A program made the position numbers and the translations under genes. From positions 310,001 through 374,000 of the forward strand of contig NZ_JALLIN010000001.1 of NCBI RefSeq assembly GCF_023630175.1: DNA of 64,000 nt, in the 5' to 3' direction. Origin of the DNA: Streptomyces cellostaticus (GTDB taxonomy: Bacteria; Actinomycetota; Actinomycetes; Streptomycetales; Streptomycetaceae). Below the pieces are notes generated by a model, which worked only from the letters and a program-made list of their open reading frames with translations, was not told where the DNA came from and made no database searches. Shown here one piece after another: positions 40,816 to 51,668 of this stretch (the stretch's first letter is position 1; every line of letters begins with the position of its first letter).

Positions 40816-43800
40816 GTGAAGCCTCGGTGGGCCGGCGTGTCGCCGGCACGGAGGGCACGAAGAGTACGCGCCTGTCTTCTGGGCGGGGCTTTGGTCTCGC
40901 TCGTCCTGCCAGTACTGCCCGGAGCGCCTGTCGCAGCAGCCCTTCCGATGACCAGGGAGGCAGCAGGGACCGGGCAGGTGGCTGAGACCACCGCATCCGC
41001 CCGGGCTCAGGCGTCGGGTGAGCCGGTGGAGGTGACGGCGGAGCGCACCGAGTACTCGACGACCACGGCGAACCCGGACGGCTCATTCACACTGACGCAG
41101 TCCACCAGCCCTGTGCGGGTGAAGGAACGGGATGGTGCGTGGGGAACGGTCAATCCGGTCCTGGAGCGTCGCCAGGACGGCCGGCTGGGTCCCAAGGGCG
41201 CGGTCGTGGACCTGTCGTTCTCCAGCGGCGGCTCAGGGTCGGACATGATCCAGCTCGGCAAGAACGGACGATCTGTCAGCCTCGGCTGGCCTGGCCCTCT
41301 TCCGGCACCGACCCTGAACGGTGCGACGGCGACGTACGCCAACGTCTTCGACGGGATGGACCTGCAGCTGACAGCCACGGCAGAGAGTTACCGGGAAGTC
41401 CTCGTCGTCAAGACGCCCGAGGCGGCGCAGAACCCGGCGCTGGAACAGGTCGAGCTCACCGCGTCCGGGGACGGCCTGTCCGTCGTTCCCGGAGCCGGCG
41501 GCGGTCTGCGGGCCATCGACGAGAACGGCAATGCCGTCTTCCGCGGCCCGGCCGGTCAGATGTGGGACTCGGCCGGTGACAGGCCATCAGGCCCGCAAAC
41601 ACAAATGATGCGCACGGACACCGTGGGGTCTCCAGACGGTCAGGCGCAGGATGACCCCGCGCAGCCGGGGCAGGGTGATGCCACCGCGGTGCTGCCGGTG
41701 AAGGTGGACGACGGCGCGGTGGCCGTACACCCGGACCTGGGGCTGCTGCGGGGCAAGGACACGGTCTACCCCGTCTACATCGACCCTTCCATCGGTTTGG
41801 GTGTCTCGGAGCGTACGAAGATCTCTTCGGACGGCGACAAGTTCTGGATGTTCGACGGAGACAAGGGCGTCGGCAAGTGCGGTAACGCCGACGGTTATTA
41901 CTGCGGTGGCGGCTACGTCGACCGCATGTACTTCGAGTTCGCCCCCACGAAGCTGACCGGCAAGCAGGTCCTGGACGCCACCTTCCGGGCTCGCGAGACG
42001 TGGTCGTTCAACTGCGCCCCTCACCCCCTGGACCTGGTCCGTACCGACAACATCTCCGAGGGCACCCGGTGGCCCGGCCCCAAGCAGCTGGACCTGATGG
42101 TGGATGTGAACGTTGCGGCGGGCCGCGGCGATCTGTGCAGTCCGGATCAGCCCGACAAATGGATCGATTTTCATGACAGTGCCAAGGAGTCGGACGAGAA
42201 CCTCACGAGCACGGTCCGTTCCTTCGCCGCCGGCAAGATGAGCCGGTTGACGCTCATGCTGCGCGCGAAGGACGAGAGCGACCCGCGGGCCTGGAAGCGT
42301 TTCGACAAGAGCGCTGAACTGCAGGTCAAGTTCGCCTACAAGCCGGGCACGCCCACCAGCGTCGGCGTCATTCCCGGCGACGGCACTACCGCTTACTGCG
42401 GCAAGTCCTCCTCCGATCCATTGATCGTGACCCGGAAGGACCCGATGGTCCAGGCCAGGGTCCAGACGCTGATCGAGGCTCACAAGGGCGCTGAGGAAGG
42501 CTCTCTGCAGGCCGAGTACGTGGTCGAGCGTGGTGATGACGCGGCCTGGCACCAGGTGTGGTCGGGGCACAGGCCCGACACGGGCTGGGTTCCCGATGGG
42601 ACCCTGGAGAAGATGCGCACCAGCGGTCGTGCTGACGGTGGCCTGTACCGGTACAAGGCGCGAACCCAGTCACACTGGTCGTACAGCGGGAAGAGCGGGG
42701 ACCTGTGGTCGCCCTACAGCTCCTGGTGCTACTTCAAGATCGACTCAAGCGCGCCCAAGGCGCCCCGCATCACCGCCGGCTCTCCCTATACCGAATGCAC
42801 CGTTGACCTCTGTGAGGGCAAGGGCGGCCCGGGAGTGCCCGGTTCCTTCACCTTCCAGCCCAACACGGCCGACATCAAGGACGGTCATACCGACAACACC
42901 GCTTATGAGTGGAAGTTGCTGTCCACGCCGGCCAAGCAGGTGTCCGGTGGTCTCGACGTTCGGGTCAAGGACGTGAAACCACCGCTCTCCGGTACTCAGG
43001 TGCTGTCGGTGAGGGCCAAGGACGTCCACAGCCGGTGGGGCGCGCCAGCGGAGTTCGTTTTCAAGGTGGCTCCTCCCGGCGGTGCTGTCGGTCGCTGGCA
43101 CTTCGACGACGCGGCCCCGGGTTCGGGAGCGACCGTGGCCAAGGACACCGCCACGGAGGGCACCCGGCACGACGCCACGCTCCACACCGCACACGCCGGC
43201 TGGTCCACTCTGGGACGCCGCGGAGAGTCCGACTACTCACTCTTCCTCAACGACAGCAGCGCTGACACCGCGCGGGACGGTTACGCGGCCACCGCGGCAC
43301 CGGCGGTGAACACCAAGGACTCTTTCACCGTCTCGACCTGGGTCTACCTGACGGACACGTCACAGACGCACGTGGTGCTGTCCGCCCCGGGCACCTCCGC
43401 TTCGGCGTTCACGTTGTACTACTCCGCGAGCTACAAGAAGTGGGTGTTCAACCGCACTGCCGCCGACGTCAAGGAGAACCCGGTCTACCTTCGGTCGATC
43501 GCCGATGCCGGGCCGCCTCCGCTGCATGTGTGGACGCATCTGGCAGCCGTCTTCGATGACAAGGGTGATACCGACAGGACGAATGACACCATCCAGTTGT
43601 TCGTCAACGGTCGCCCGCAGGGCGAACCGGTGGTGCTGAACGATCTGTCCTCCGCCTACCGGCCGTGGACGTCCACGGCCGGCCTGCAGTTCGGCCGTGC
43701 GCTGGTCGGCGGGGTCGCGGGAGAGAACTTCCGCGGCCGTATCGACGAGGTCTCGGTGTGGCAGTACCCGCTCACTGCGGAGCAGGTCGCGCAGGAGGCA

Positions 43801-44574
43801 CAACTGGCAGAGGACAGCGTGGCGGCCAACGAGCTCGTCGCGGACTGGGATGCCACCTCTTCCACCGGCATGCAGGTCAAGGAACTCACTTCCTACCCCG
43901 CCCCGGCGCTGGCGCTGTCGTCCACCGGTGCCGTGCTGGATGAGGTCGACAATGCCCTTGCTCTGGACGGGACGTCGGGCTACGCCTCGGCGGGCGGTCC
44001 GGTGGTCGACGAGACCGGCTCGTTCACCGTTTCGGCTCGTGTGAGGCTGGATACCGACAAGCTGGCGGCCAAGCCGGTCGGCTATCGGGCTCAGGTGGCC
44101 GGGCAGGCGACCGGTGGTGAGTCGTCCTGGGCGCTGTGGGTGGTCAAGCCCGGAGCCGACACCTACCAGTGGAAGTTCACCCGTACCGCGGTCGGATCGG
44201 ACGGCAAGGTCACGCAGAGCGCGGAGGTGGCAGCCGCCGATCCCGCGGAGGTGGACACCGGGGTGGATGTCACGGGCGTGTTCGACGCGCAGGAATCGTG
44301 GCAGTGGACCGACCCGGCCGATGCCTCGAAGACCGAGGACCGACTGGGCCGACTGCACCTGTACGTGGGCGGGACCGAGCAGCCAGGCGAGGACAACTCC
44401 GTGTTCTCCGCGGTCCAGCAGGGCACCGGCGCGCTGTCAGCGGGCAGGGGTTCGGCCGGCGGAACCACGGGCTACTACCTGCCCGGCTCGCTGGAGTCAC
44501 TACGGGTATGGACCGGGGCGCTGAACTTCGACCAGGTCCTCTCCCAGGTGCTGGACACACCGGACGGCACCTGA
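40816..44574 (+). CDS. Secreted LamG-domain protein preceding an RHS toxin
   Basis: A 1252-residue secreted protein. Signal peptide: basic start (VKPRWAGVSPARRARRVRAC), hydrophobic LLGGALVSLVLPVLPGAPVA, then an AAA-type cleavage region. The N-terminal 500 residues resemble the conserved N-terminal module found in actinobacterial RHS-associated proteins. Two LamG/concanavalin-like domains follow at about residues 755-970 (RWHFDDAAPGSGATVAKDTA, then FTVSTWVYLTDTSQTHVVLS) and 1010-1245 (LVADWDATSSTGMQV, then GSFTVSARVRLDTDKLAAKP). LamG domains bind carbohydrates or surface proteins, so it may help display or target the toxin encoded 140 bases downstream. Confidence 0.83.
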   Translation: MKPRWAGVSPARRARRVRACLLGGALVSLVLPVLPGAPVAAALPMTREAAGTGQVAETTASARAQASGEPVEVTAERTEYSTTTANPDGSFTLTQSTSPVRVKERDGAWGTVNPVLERRQDGRLGPKGAVVDLSFSSGGSGSDMIQLGKNGRSVSLGWPGPLPAPTLNGATATYANVFDGMDLQLTATAESYREVLVVKTPEAAQNPALEQVELTASGDGLSVVPGAGGGLRAIDENGNAVFRGPAGQMWDSAGDRPSGPQTQMMRTDTVGSPDGQAQDDPAQPGQGDATAVLPVKVDDGAVAVHPDLGLLRGKDTVYPVYIDPSIGLGVSERTKISSDGDKFWMFDGDKGVGKCGNADGYYCGGGYVDRMYFEFAPTKLTGKQVLDATFRARETWSFNCAPHPLDLVRTDNISEGTRWPGPKQLDLMVDVNVAAGRGDLCSPDQPDKWIDFHDSAKESDENLTSTVRSFAAGKMSRLTLMLRAKDESDPRAWKRFDKSAELQVKFAYKPGTPTSVGVIPGDGTTAYCGKSSSDPLIVTRKDPMVQARVQTLIEAHKGAEEGSLQAEYVVERGDDAAWHQVWSGHRPDTGWVPDGTLEKMRTSGRADGGLYRYKARTQSHWSYSGKSGDLWSPYSSWCYFKIDSSAPKAPRITAGSPYTECTVDLCEGKGGPGVPGSFTFQPNTADIKDGHTDNTAYEWKLLSTPAKQVSGGLDVRVKDVKPPLSGTQVLSVRAKDVHSRWGAPAEFVFKVAPPGGAVGRWHFDDAAPGSGATVAKDTATEGTRHDATLHTAHAGWSTLGRRGESDYSLFLNDSSADTARDGYAATAAPAVNTKDSFTVSTWVYLTDTSQTHVVLSAPGTSASAFTLYYSASYKKWVFNRTAADVKENPVYLRSIADAGPPPLHVWTHLAAVFDDKGDTDRTNDTIQLFVNGRPQGEPVVLNDLSSAYRPWTSTAGLQFGRALVGGVAGENFRGRIDEVSVWQYPLTAEQVAQEAQLAEDSVAANELVADWDATSSTGMQVKELTSYPAPALALSSTGAVLDEVDNALALDGTSGYASAGGPVVDETGSFTVSARVRLDTDKLAAKPVGYRAQVAGQATGGESSWALWVVKPGADTYQWKFTRTAVGSDGKVTQSAEVAAADPAEVDTGVDVTGVFDAQESWQWTDPADASKTEDRLGRLHLYVGGTEQPGEDNSVFSAVQQGTGALSAGRGSAGGTTGYYLPGSLESLRVWTGALNFDQVLSQVLDTPDGT

Positions 44575-44716
44575 CACGCACTGCGGGGCGGCCCGCTCTC
44601 CGATCGGGCCGCCCCGGCACCGGGCGCCTGAACGCCCCACCTCAATTCCCTCTTCATCCTTCTCAACGGCGCGCGTCCGGCATGACACAGCCCGGCGTCG
44701 CGCAGGAAGAACCGCC

Positions 44717-47700
44717 ATGCATCCCTTTGGCATACCCAGGCCCGCATCAGGCCGCAGGGGCAGAGACAGAACACGCTGGTCCCGTCGCATCGCTGCGACC
44801 ACCGGCCTGGCCCTCCTGCCGGGCCTGCTCACCCCCGTCACCTTCGCCGCGGACGCCGACCCCCTGGGACGTCCTCGTCTGCAGCCCCCGCACGCCACCG
44901 AGGTCAGCCCCTTCACCGCCAAGGTGAACAAGAAGGCGGCGGCAGAGGTGAAGAAGGCCGACGCGGCAGACCGGGCGGCAGCCGCCCGAGCCCGGCACGA
45001 TCAACAGCGAAGGGTCACCTGGCCGAAGGCCGGCAAGGCGTCGCTGACCGTCCCTGCCAAGGGCGCTGCCAAGGCTGCCCCTGGTTCCCTGCCTGTCACG
45101 GTGACCGCCCCTGGCAAGGGCAAGACGGCCAAGGCCGTCACGGTCGAGGTCCTCGCCCAGAAGACCGCTGCCAAGCTCGGCGTCAAGGGCGTGGTCCTCA
45201 AGGTCACCGGCCCCGAGGCCGGTGGCAAGGCCCGCCTCGGCATCGACTACTCCGCCTTCGCCGCGGCCTACGGAGGCGACTGGTCCGGCCGCCTCCAGTT
45301 GACGCGCCTGCCGAACTGCGCGGCGCAGGATCCGGCGGCCGCGAAGTGCCGCAAGCGCGTCGCCCTCGACTCCCTCAACCGCCGGGAAGCAGAAAGTCTT
45401 TCCGCGCCGGTGACGATGGCGTCAGGCCGGCAGTCCATGTTGCTGGCGGTCGCGGCGGGGGCCAAGTCCGGTTCGGGTGACTACAAGGCGACGCCGCTGT
45501 CCGCGTCCTCGACGTGGGAGGCGGGCGGCTCGTCCGGTTCCTTCACGTGGTCCTACCCGCTGCGTGTGCCTCCGGCCGCGGCCGGCCCCCAGCCGAGCCT
45601 GTCGATCTCGTACGACTCCGGCGCCGTCGACGGGCAGACCGCCAACTCCAACAACCAGGGCAGCCAGGTCGGCACCGGTTTCGGCCTGACCTCCTCCTAC
45701 GTCGAGCGCAAGTACGGCTCCTGCGACGACGACGGCCAGGACGGCAAGTACGACCTGTGCTGGAAGTACGACAACGCCTCCCTCGTCCTGAACGGCAAGG
45801 CCACCGAACTCGTCAAGGACGACACCACGGGCAAGTGGCGGCTGAAGGACGATGACGCCTCCACCGTCACCCACTCCACCGGCGCCGACAACGGCGACGA
45901 CAACGGCGAGTACTGGACGGTCGTCACCGGCGACGGCACCAAGTACGTCTTCGGCCTCAACAAGCTCGACGGGGCCGGCGCGGACGACCGCACGCAGTCG
46001 GTGTGGACGGTGCCGGTCTTCGGCGACGACGAGGGCGAACCCGGCTACACCAGCGGCGGCTCCTTCTCCGGCCGGCACAAGAAGCAGGCCTGGCGCTGGA
46101 ACATCGACTACGTCGAGGACACCCATGGCAACGCCGAGTCGTACTGGTACACCGCCGAGCACAACAACTACGACATGCTCGGCGACGACAACACCGGAAG
46201 CGACTACGTCCGCGGCGGCTATCTGAAGGAGATCCGTTACGGCCAGCGCGCCGGAGCCCTCTTCTCCGGCTCTCCAGCCGCCTCGGACAAGGTGGTTCTC
46301 TCCTACGCCGAGCGCTGCCTGGCCTCGGGCAGCGGCTGCGACTCACTGACCAAGGACACCCGGGACAACTGGCCGGACGTGCCCTTCGACGCCATCTGCA
46401 AGGACGGGGACAAGTGCACCGGCAACGTCGGCCCGAACTTCTTCACCCGCAAGCGGCTCACGGCGATCACCACCTATGCCTGGAACGCGGCGGCCGCCAC
46501 CCCCGCCTTCGAGCCGGTGGACGTCTGGTCCCTGAAACACCTCTACCTCGATCCGGGCGACACCGGTGACTCAACCGACCAGTCCCTCTGGCTCGACGAG
46601 ATCAAACACACCGGCAAGCGTGGCGCTGACCTCTCCCTGGGCCCGGTCAAGTTCGGCCACGTGATGCTGCCCAACCGCGTCGACGGCGCGGCCGACGACA
46701 TCCTGCCGCTGAACAAGCCCCGCCTGAAGACCGTCACCTCCGAGACCGGAACGCAGACGATCGTCTCCTACAAGGAGGCGGACTGCACCGCGGGCGGCAG
46801 CAAGCCGAAGCTGGACGAGAACACCAGGCGCTGCTACCCCGTGTACTGGTCGCCCAACGGCGAGAAGGACCCCAAGCTCGACTGGTTCCAGAAGTACCCC
46901 GTCAGCTCGGTTTCCACCAGCGACCCTCAGGGCGGCTCGGAAGCCGTGGAGCACAGCTACCAGTACACGGGCGGCGGCGCCTGGCACTACGACGAGGACC
47001 CGCTGACTCCCGCCAAGGAGCGCACCTGGTCGATCTGGCGCGGCTACCAGCAGGTCACCCACCTCACCGGCGTCTCAACCGGCACCCAGAGCAAGGAGAC
47101 CACGGTCTACCTGCGGGGCATGAACGGTGACCGCGTCCTCGGCGCGGACGGCAAGACCTCCGACCCCGACAAGCGCAAGACCGTCACGGTCTCGGGCATC
47201 AAGGCCGGCGAGATCACCGACTCCGAGCAGTACGCGGGCTTCACCCGCGAGTCGGTCACCTATGACGGCAGCACAGAGGTCGGCGGCACGGTCAACGACC
47301 CGTGGTCGAAGCGGACGGCGACCCAGCACAAGTCGTACGCGGACACCGAGGCGTATTACGTGCGCACAGCAGCCACCCACACCCGCACCAACATCACCAG
47401 CAAGCTCACCCCCTACGACCGCGTACACACGGTGAAGACGACCTACGACGACTACGGTATGGCCGAGACCGTCGAGGACGAGGGCGACGACTCGGTCACC
47501 GGAGACGAGAGGTGCACCCGCACCTGGTACGCCCGCAACGGCGACAAGGGCATCAACTCCCTCGTCTCGCGCGCCCGTACCGTCGCCAAGCCGTGCACGA
47601 CTGCGGAGTCGGCGCTCGACCTGCCCGCCGACTCCAAGCGCGCGGGTGACGTCGTCTCCGACACCGCCACCGTCTACGACGACAGCGCGGCCACCACCTG

Positions 47701-50700
47701 GTCGCCGTCGCAGAAACCCACCAAGGGCGACGCCACCTGGACGGGACGTGTCAAGGGGTACGGCAGCGACAACGCCCCCACCTGGCAGAAGGTGGCGAAG
47801 ACGACCTATGACGCCCTCGGGCGTCCCAAGACCGTCACCGACACCAACGACCTGCTGGTGTCCTCCACCACCTACGTACCGTCGGACGCCGGACCGCTCA
47901 CAGCAACGACAGCCCAAGACGCCAAGCACTTCAAGGTCACTGCGGCGTTGGACTTCGCGACCGGTGCGACCCTGAAGGCCACCGACCCGAACAACAAGGT
48001 CACCGAGAGCGAGTACGACAGCCTCGGCCGTATCACCAAGCTCTGGCTGCCCAACCGTTCCAGGGTGCTGGGGAAGACCCCGAACTACGTCTACGCCTAC
48101 CACGTCACCGGTTCGGGCATGTCGTGGGTGTCCACCGGGACGCTCAAGAACGACGGCTCCGGCTACAACACCGCTTACGAGTTCTACGACTCGCTGCTGC
48201 GTTCCCGGCAGGTCCAGACGCCCAGCCCGGTCGGCGGCCGACTGGTCTCACTGACCCTGTACGATGCACGCGGTCTGGCGGTCAGCCAGCAGTCGGACAT
48301 CTGGGACAGCACGTCAGCCCCCTCGGGCACTCCGGTGCAGACGGACGGTGGACAGGCTCCGGTCCAGACGGACACGACGTACGACGGCGCAGGTCGGATC
48401 ACCAGGGCGGTGACGAAGGTCCACGGTGTCAGCCGCTGGACGACCGACACGACCTACACGGGTGACACCGTCGCCGCCAGCGCCCCGAACGGAGGCCAGG
48501 CGACCGCCGTCGTCACCAACGCCCTCGGCCAGACGACCCAGCGCCGCGAGTACGCGGGTCCCACACCGACCGGCACGAACTACACGACCACCGACTACAC
48601 CTACACGCCCGCCGGTCAGCAGAAGACGGTCACCGGTCCCGACAAGACCAAGTGGTCCTACACCTACGACCTCTTCGGACGTCAGCTCACGGCGACCGAT
48701 CCCGACAAGGGCAAGAGCAGCAGCGAGTACAACGAACTGGACCAGGTCGTCGGCACCACGCCGAACGACGACGCCTCGAAGAGGCTGCTGTACGCCTACG
48801 ACGAACTCGGCCGCAAGACGGACATGTGGCAGGCCGACAGGACCGACGCCGGCAAACTCGCCACCTGGGGATACGACCGGATCGCCAAGGGACAGCAGGA
48901 CACCGCCACCCGATACGACGGCGGAGTGAGCGGAAAGGCGTACACCGAGAAGGTCACGGCCTTCGACGCCATGTACCGCGCCACCGGCAGCCAGCTGATC
49001 CTGCCGGACGCGGAACCCCTGGTGGCCGGCAAGTACGTGGCGAACAAGTTGTCGTTCTCCACCGGCTACAACCTCGACGGGTCGATCAGCCAGTACTCCG
49101 CCCCGGCAGTCGGCGGTCTCGCCGCTGAGGGAGTCTCCTACACCTACAACGCCCTCGGAGGGCAGCTCACCGCCAAGGGCACCACCGGCTACCTGCAGGG
49201 TGCCGCCTTCTCCCCGCAGGGCGACCTGCGCCAGCTCACCCTGGGCATGGACGGCGCGTCCTCCGCGAAGAAGGCCTACCTCAACTGGGACTACGAGGAG
49301 GGCACCCGCCGCCTGACCCGCTCCTTCGTCACCGACGACGTGCACGGATACATGCCGCAGGAGCTGAAGTTCACCCGGGACGACGCGGGCAACGTCACCT
49401 CCGTCTTCGACGCCACCACCCAGGGCGGCACGGCCAAGCCCGACCACCAGTGCTTCGCCTACGACGGCAACCGCCGCATGACCGAGGCCTGGACCCCGAA
49501 GACCGCGGACTGCGCGACCTCCGGCCGCACGGTAGCCAACCTCGACGGGGCGGCACCGTACTGGACGTCGTACACCTACACCGGCGCCGGCCAGCGCAAG
49601 ACGGAAACCCAGCACACCACGTCGGGCGACAAGACCACGACGTACACCTACGACGACCCCGCCGACACCAAACCGCACACACTCGACAGGACCACCGGCG
49701 CCCGCGCCGGCACCTACACCTACGACAGCACCGGCAACACCACCTCACGACCCGGACCTTCGGCCCAGCAGACCCTCGCCTGGAACACCGAGGGCGACCT
49801 GGCCAAGCTCACCGAGGGCACCAAGGAGACCAGCTACCTCTACGACGCCGGCGGCAGCCTGCTGATCCGCCGCGCCAAGGGAGACGGCGAGACCGTCCTC
49901 TACCTCGGCGCCGGCACAGAACTCCACCTCACCACCAAGGGCACCACCAAGACCGCCTCCGCCACACGCTCCTACACAGCGAACGGCCAGACCATCGCCG
50001 TCCGCACGGCCACCTCAGGCGTCTCCGGCACCAAACTCAGCTTCCTCGCCGCCGACCACCACGGCACCTCCAGCATCGCCCTGGACGCGAGCACGTACGC
50101 GGTCACCAAGCGCTACAACACCCCCTTCGGCGCGCCACGCGGCACCAAGCCCACGTCCTGGCCGGACGACAAGACCTTCCTCGGCAAACCCGCCGACGAC
50201 ACAACCGGCCTCACCCACATCGGCGCACGCGAATACGACCCCGTGATCGGCCAGTTCACCAGCGCCGACCCACTCCTGGAACTCGACCACCACCAAACCC
50301 TCAACGGCTACACCTATGGTGCACAGAGCCCCGTCACCCAATCCGACCCCTCGGGTGAAGGACTTGCCTGCGACGGAGCCGGAGGCGAACAGGCAGCCTG
50401 CCCCACCCGCCCGGATGGCAGCAAGGGCAACGGCCGCCCCAACGAAGCCGTCGACTACTCCCGACCGCACCCGACACATTCCTGCAACAGTAACTGCGGA
50501 ACTGCGCAGACCGCGAGTAACGGCGTGGTGCTCGACTGGCTCGGCGACACGTTCAGCACCGTCAAAGACGAGGCGACCAGGACCGTGGTCTCCTACTTCC
50601 AAGGCGGTTATCAGCAATATGTCACAGAAAAGCAATGCGCCCTCCATGGCGACTGCGGAGGAGTTATCGAAATCCTCCTCGGCATTGTCAACCCGGGTGC

Positions 50701-51661
50701 ATCAATGGCTGATGACACGGTCGCCCGCGCGGCCGAGATCTACGGCGACTACTCGAATGGCAGAACCGCCGCAGGTTCCGGAAAGCTAGCGTTTGACGTG
50801 GCCTTGCTTTTGGCGACTCGAGGTCGAGGCGGCGCCATGGCCGAAGCCGAAGGGATACGAGCGAGGACACTGGCGGCAAGGGTGGGGTGCAGCTTTACCC
50901 CGTCCACCCAGGTGCTCATGGGTGACGGCAAGAGAAAATCCATCGGTAAAATCAAGATCGGCGACAAGGTCGAGGCCGCCGATCCCGGCAATGGCAAGCG
51001 CAAGGGCCCGCGCAAGGTCACCGCTACCCTGATCAACCACGACTATGACCTCATCGACCTTCGCGTACGGCATGCCGACGGAACAAGCGCCACCCTCCAC
51101 ACCACCGCTAAGCACCCCTTCTGGGATGACACGCTCCATGCTTGGATCCCTGCCGGCAAGCTCAAGCCCGGCCATGCTCTCGGCACATCCGCCAAGGACC
51201 TGGTGCGCGTTGCCGCAGTCACGGTCCGCCCCGGCGACCGCGACATGTACAACCTCACGGTCGAGGACCTTCATACGTACTATGTGCTGGCAGGCGCCAC
51301 GCCGGTACTTGTGCACAATGCCGGCGGAGAGCTCGGCGACGGTGAGATATTCCTGTGGCGGGGCGTGAAGGGCATGGAGCGGGACAACCTGCAAAAGACC
51401 CGTCAATTCAAGAGCACCCAGGGGATCAAGTACTTCTCGTTCACCGAACGAGGCGCAGCGGAATATGCCCGCCGGGCGTACAATTTCCTTCCCGAGGAAG
51501 GCTCATACACGATGGTCCGCACGAAGGTGAAGCTGGCGGATCTCCCGGAGAGTGCACGCATGACCTACACAGCAGACGTGATCGACGGTGGAGTCGCCTT
51601 GCAGGACAATGAGCTCCTCAAGTTGAGCAGGCCGCAGATCATGCCGGGCATGAGCTGCTAA
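44717..51661 (+). CDS. Secreted RHS/YD-repeat polymorphic toxin with HINT and toxic tip
   Basis: A 2314-residue secreted protein. Basic start and hydrophobic segment (ATTGLALLPGLLTPVTFAAD) form a signal peptide. Residues about 240-700 are a TcdB/SpvB-like region. About 700-1930 hold YD-type RHS repeats and the core-closing motif REYDPVIGQFTSADPLLELD (about residue 1840). A linker leads to a HINT domain starting at Cys in GCSFTPSTQVLMGDG (residue about 2058) and ending YYVLAGATPVLVHNAGG. HINT autoproteolysis would release the last 113 residues. That tip (GEIFLWRGVKGMERDNLQKT, then GIKYFSFTERGAAEYARRAY and GGVALQDNELLKLSR) has an R / S / E pattern like ADP-ribosyltransferases. The next gene is the immunity candidate. 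Confidence 0.87.
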   Translation: MHPFGIPRPASGRRGRDRTRWSRRIAATTGLALLPGLLTPVTFAADADPLGRPRLQPPHATEVSPFTAKVNKKAAAEVKKADAADRAAAARARHDQQRRVTWPKAGKASLTVPAKGAAKAAPGSLPVTVTAPGKGKTAKAVTVEVLAQKTAAKLGVKGVVLKVTGPEAGGKARLGIDYSAFAAAYGGDWSGRLQLTRLPNCAAQDPAAAKCRKRVALDSLNRREAESLSAPVTMASGRQSMLLAVAAGAKSGSGDYKATPLSASSTWEAGGSSGSFTWSYPLRVPPAAAGPQPSLSISYDSGAVDGQTANSNNQGSQVGTGFGLTSSYVERKYGSCDDDGQDGKYDLCWKYDNASLVLNGKATELVKDDTTGKWRLKDDDASTVTHSTGADNGDDNGEYWTVVTGDGTKYVFGLNKLDGAGADDRTQSVWTVPVFGDDEGEPGYTSGGSFSGRHKKQAWRWNIDYVEDTHGNAESYWYTAEHNNYDMLGDDNTGSDYVRGGYLKEIRYGQRAGALFSGSPAASDKVVLSYAERCLASGSGCDSLTKDTRDNWPDVPFDAICKDGDKCTGNVGPNFFTRKRLTAITTYAWNAAAATPAFEPVDVWSLKHLYLDPGDTGDSTDQSLWLDEIKHTGKRGADLSLGPVKFGHVMLPNRVDGAADDILPLNKPRLKTVTSETGTQTIVSYKEADCTAGGSKPKLDENTRRCYPVYWSPNGEKDPKLDWFQKYPVSSVSTSDPQGGSEAVEHSYQYTGGGAWHYDEDPLTPAKERTWSIWRGYQQVTHLTGVSTGTQSKETTVYLRGMNGDRVLGADGKTSDPDKRKTVTVSGIKAGEITDSEQYAGFTRESVTYDGSTEVGGTVNDPWSKRTATQHKSYADTEAYYVRTAATHTRTNITSKLTPYDRVHTVKTTYDDYGMAETVEDEGDDSVTGDERCTRTWYARNGDKGINSLVSRARTVAKPCTTAESALDLPADSKRAGDVVSDTATVYDDSAATTWSPSQKPTKGDATWTGRVKGYGSDNAPTWQKVAKTTYDALGRPKTVTDTNDLLVSSTTYVPSDAGPLTATTAQDAKHFKVTAALDFATGATLKATDPNNKVTESEYDSLGRITKLWLPNRSRVLGKTPNYVYAYHVTGSGMSWVSTGTLKNDGSGYNTAYEFYDSLLRSRQVQTPSPVGGRLVSLTLYDARGLAVSQQSDIWDSTSAPSGTPVQTDGGQAPVQTDTTYDGAGRITRAVTKVHGVSRWTTDTTYTGDTVAASAPNGGQATAVVTNALGQTTQRREYAGPTPTGTNYTTTDYTYTPAGQQKTVTGPDKTKWSYTYDLFGRQLTATDPDKGKSSSEYNELDQVVGTTPNDDASKRLLYAYDELGRKTDMWQADRTDAGKLATWGYDRIAKGQQDTATRYDGGVSGKAYTEKVTAFDAMYRATGSQLILPDAEPLVAGKYVANKLSFSTGYNLDGSISQYSAPAVGGLAAEGVSYTYNALGGQLTAKGTTGYLQGAAFSPQGDLRQLTLGMDGASSAKKAYLNWDYEEGTRRLTRSFVTDDVHGYMPQELKFTRDDAGNVTSVFDATTQGGTAKPDHQCFAYDGNRRMTEAWTPKTADCATSGRTVANLDGAAPYWTSYTYTGAGQRKTETQHTTSGDKTTTYTYDDPADTKPHTLDRTTGARAGTYTYDSTGNTTSRPGPSAQQTLAWNTEGDLAKLTEGTKETSYLYDAGGSLLIRRAKGDGETVLYLGAGTELHLTTKGTTKTASATRSYTANGQTIAVRTATSGVSGTKLSFLAADHHGTSSIALDASTYAVTKRYNTPFGAPRGTKPTSWPDDKTFLGKPADDTTGLTHIGAREYDPVIGQFTSADPLLELDHHQTLNGYTYGAQSPVTQSDPSGEGLACDGAGGEQAACPTRPDGSKGNGRPNEAVDYSRPHPTHSCNSNCGTAQTASNGVVLDWLGDTFSTVKDEATRTVVSYFQGGYQQYVTEKQCALHGDCGGVIEILLGIVNPGASMADDTVARAAEIYGDYSNGRTAAGSGKLAFDVALLLATRGRGGAMAEAEGIRARTLAARVGCSFTPSTQVLMGDGKRKSIGKIKIGDKVEAADPGNGKRKGPRKVTATLINHDYDLIDLRVRHADGTSATLHTTAKHPFWDDTLHAWIPAGKLKPGHALGTSAKDLVRVAAVTVRPGDRDMYNLTVEDLHTYYVLAGATPVLVHNAGGELGDGEIFLWRGVKGMERDNLQKTRQFKSTQGIKYFSFTERGAAEYARRAYNFLPEEGSYTMVRTKVKLADLPESARMTYTADVIDGGVALQDNELLKLSRPQIMPGMSC

Positions 51662-51668
51662 GGAGAGA

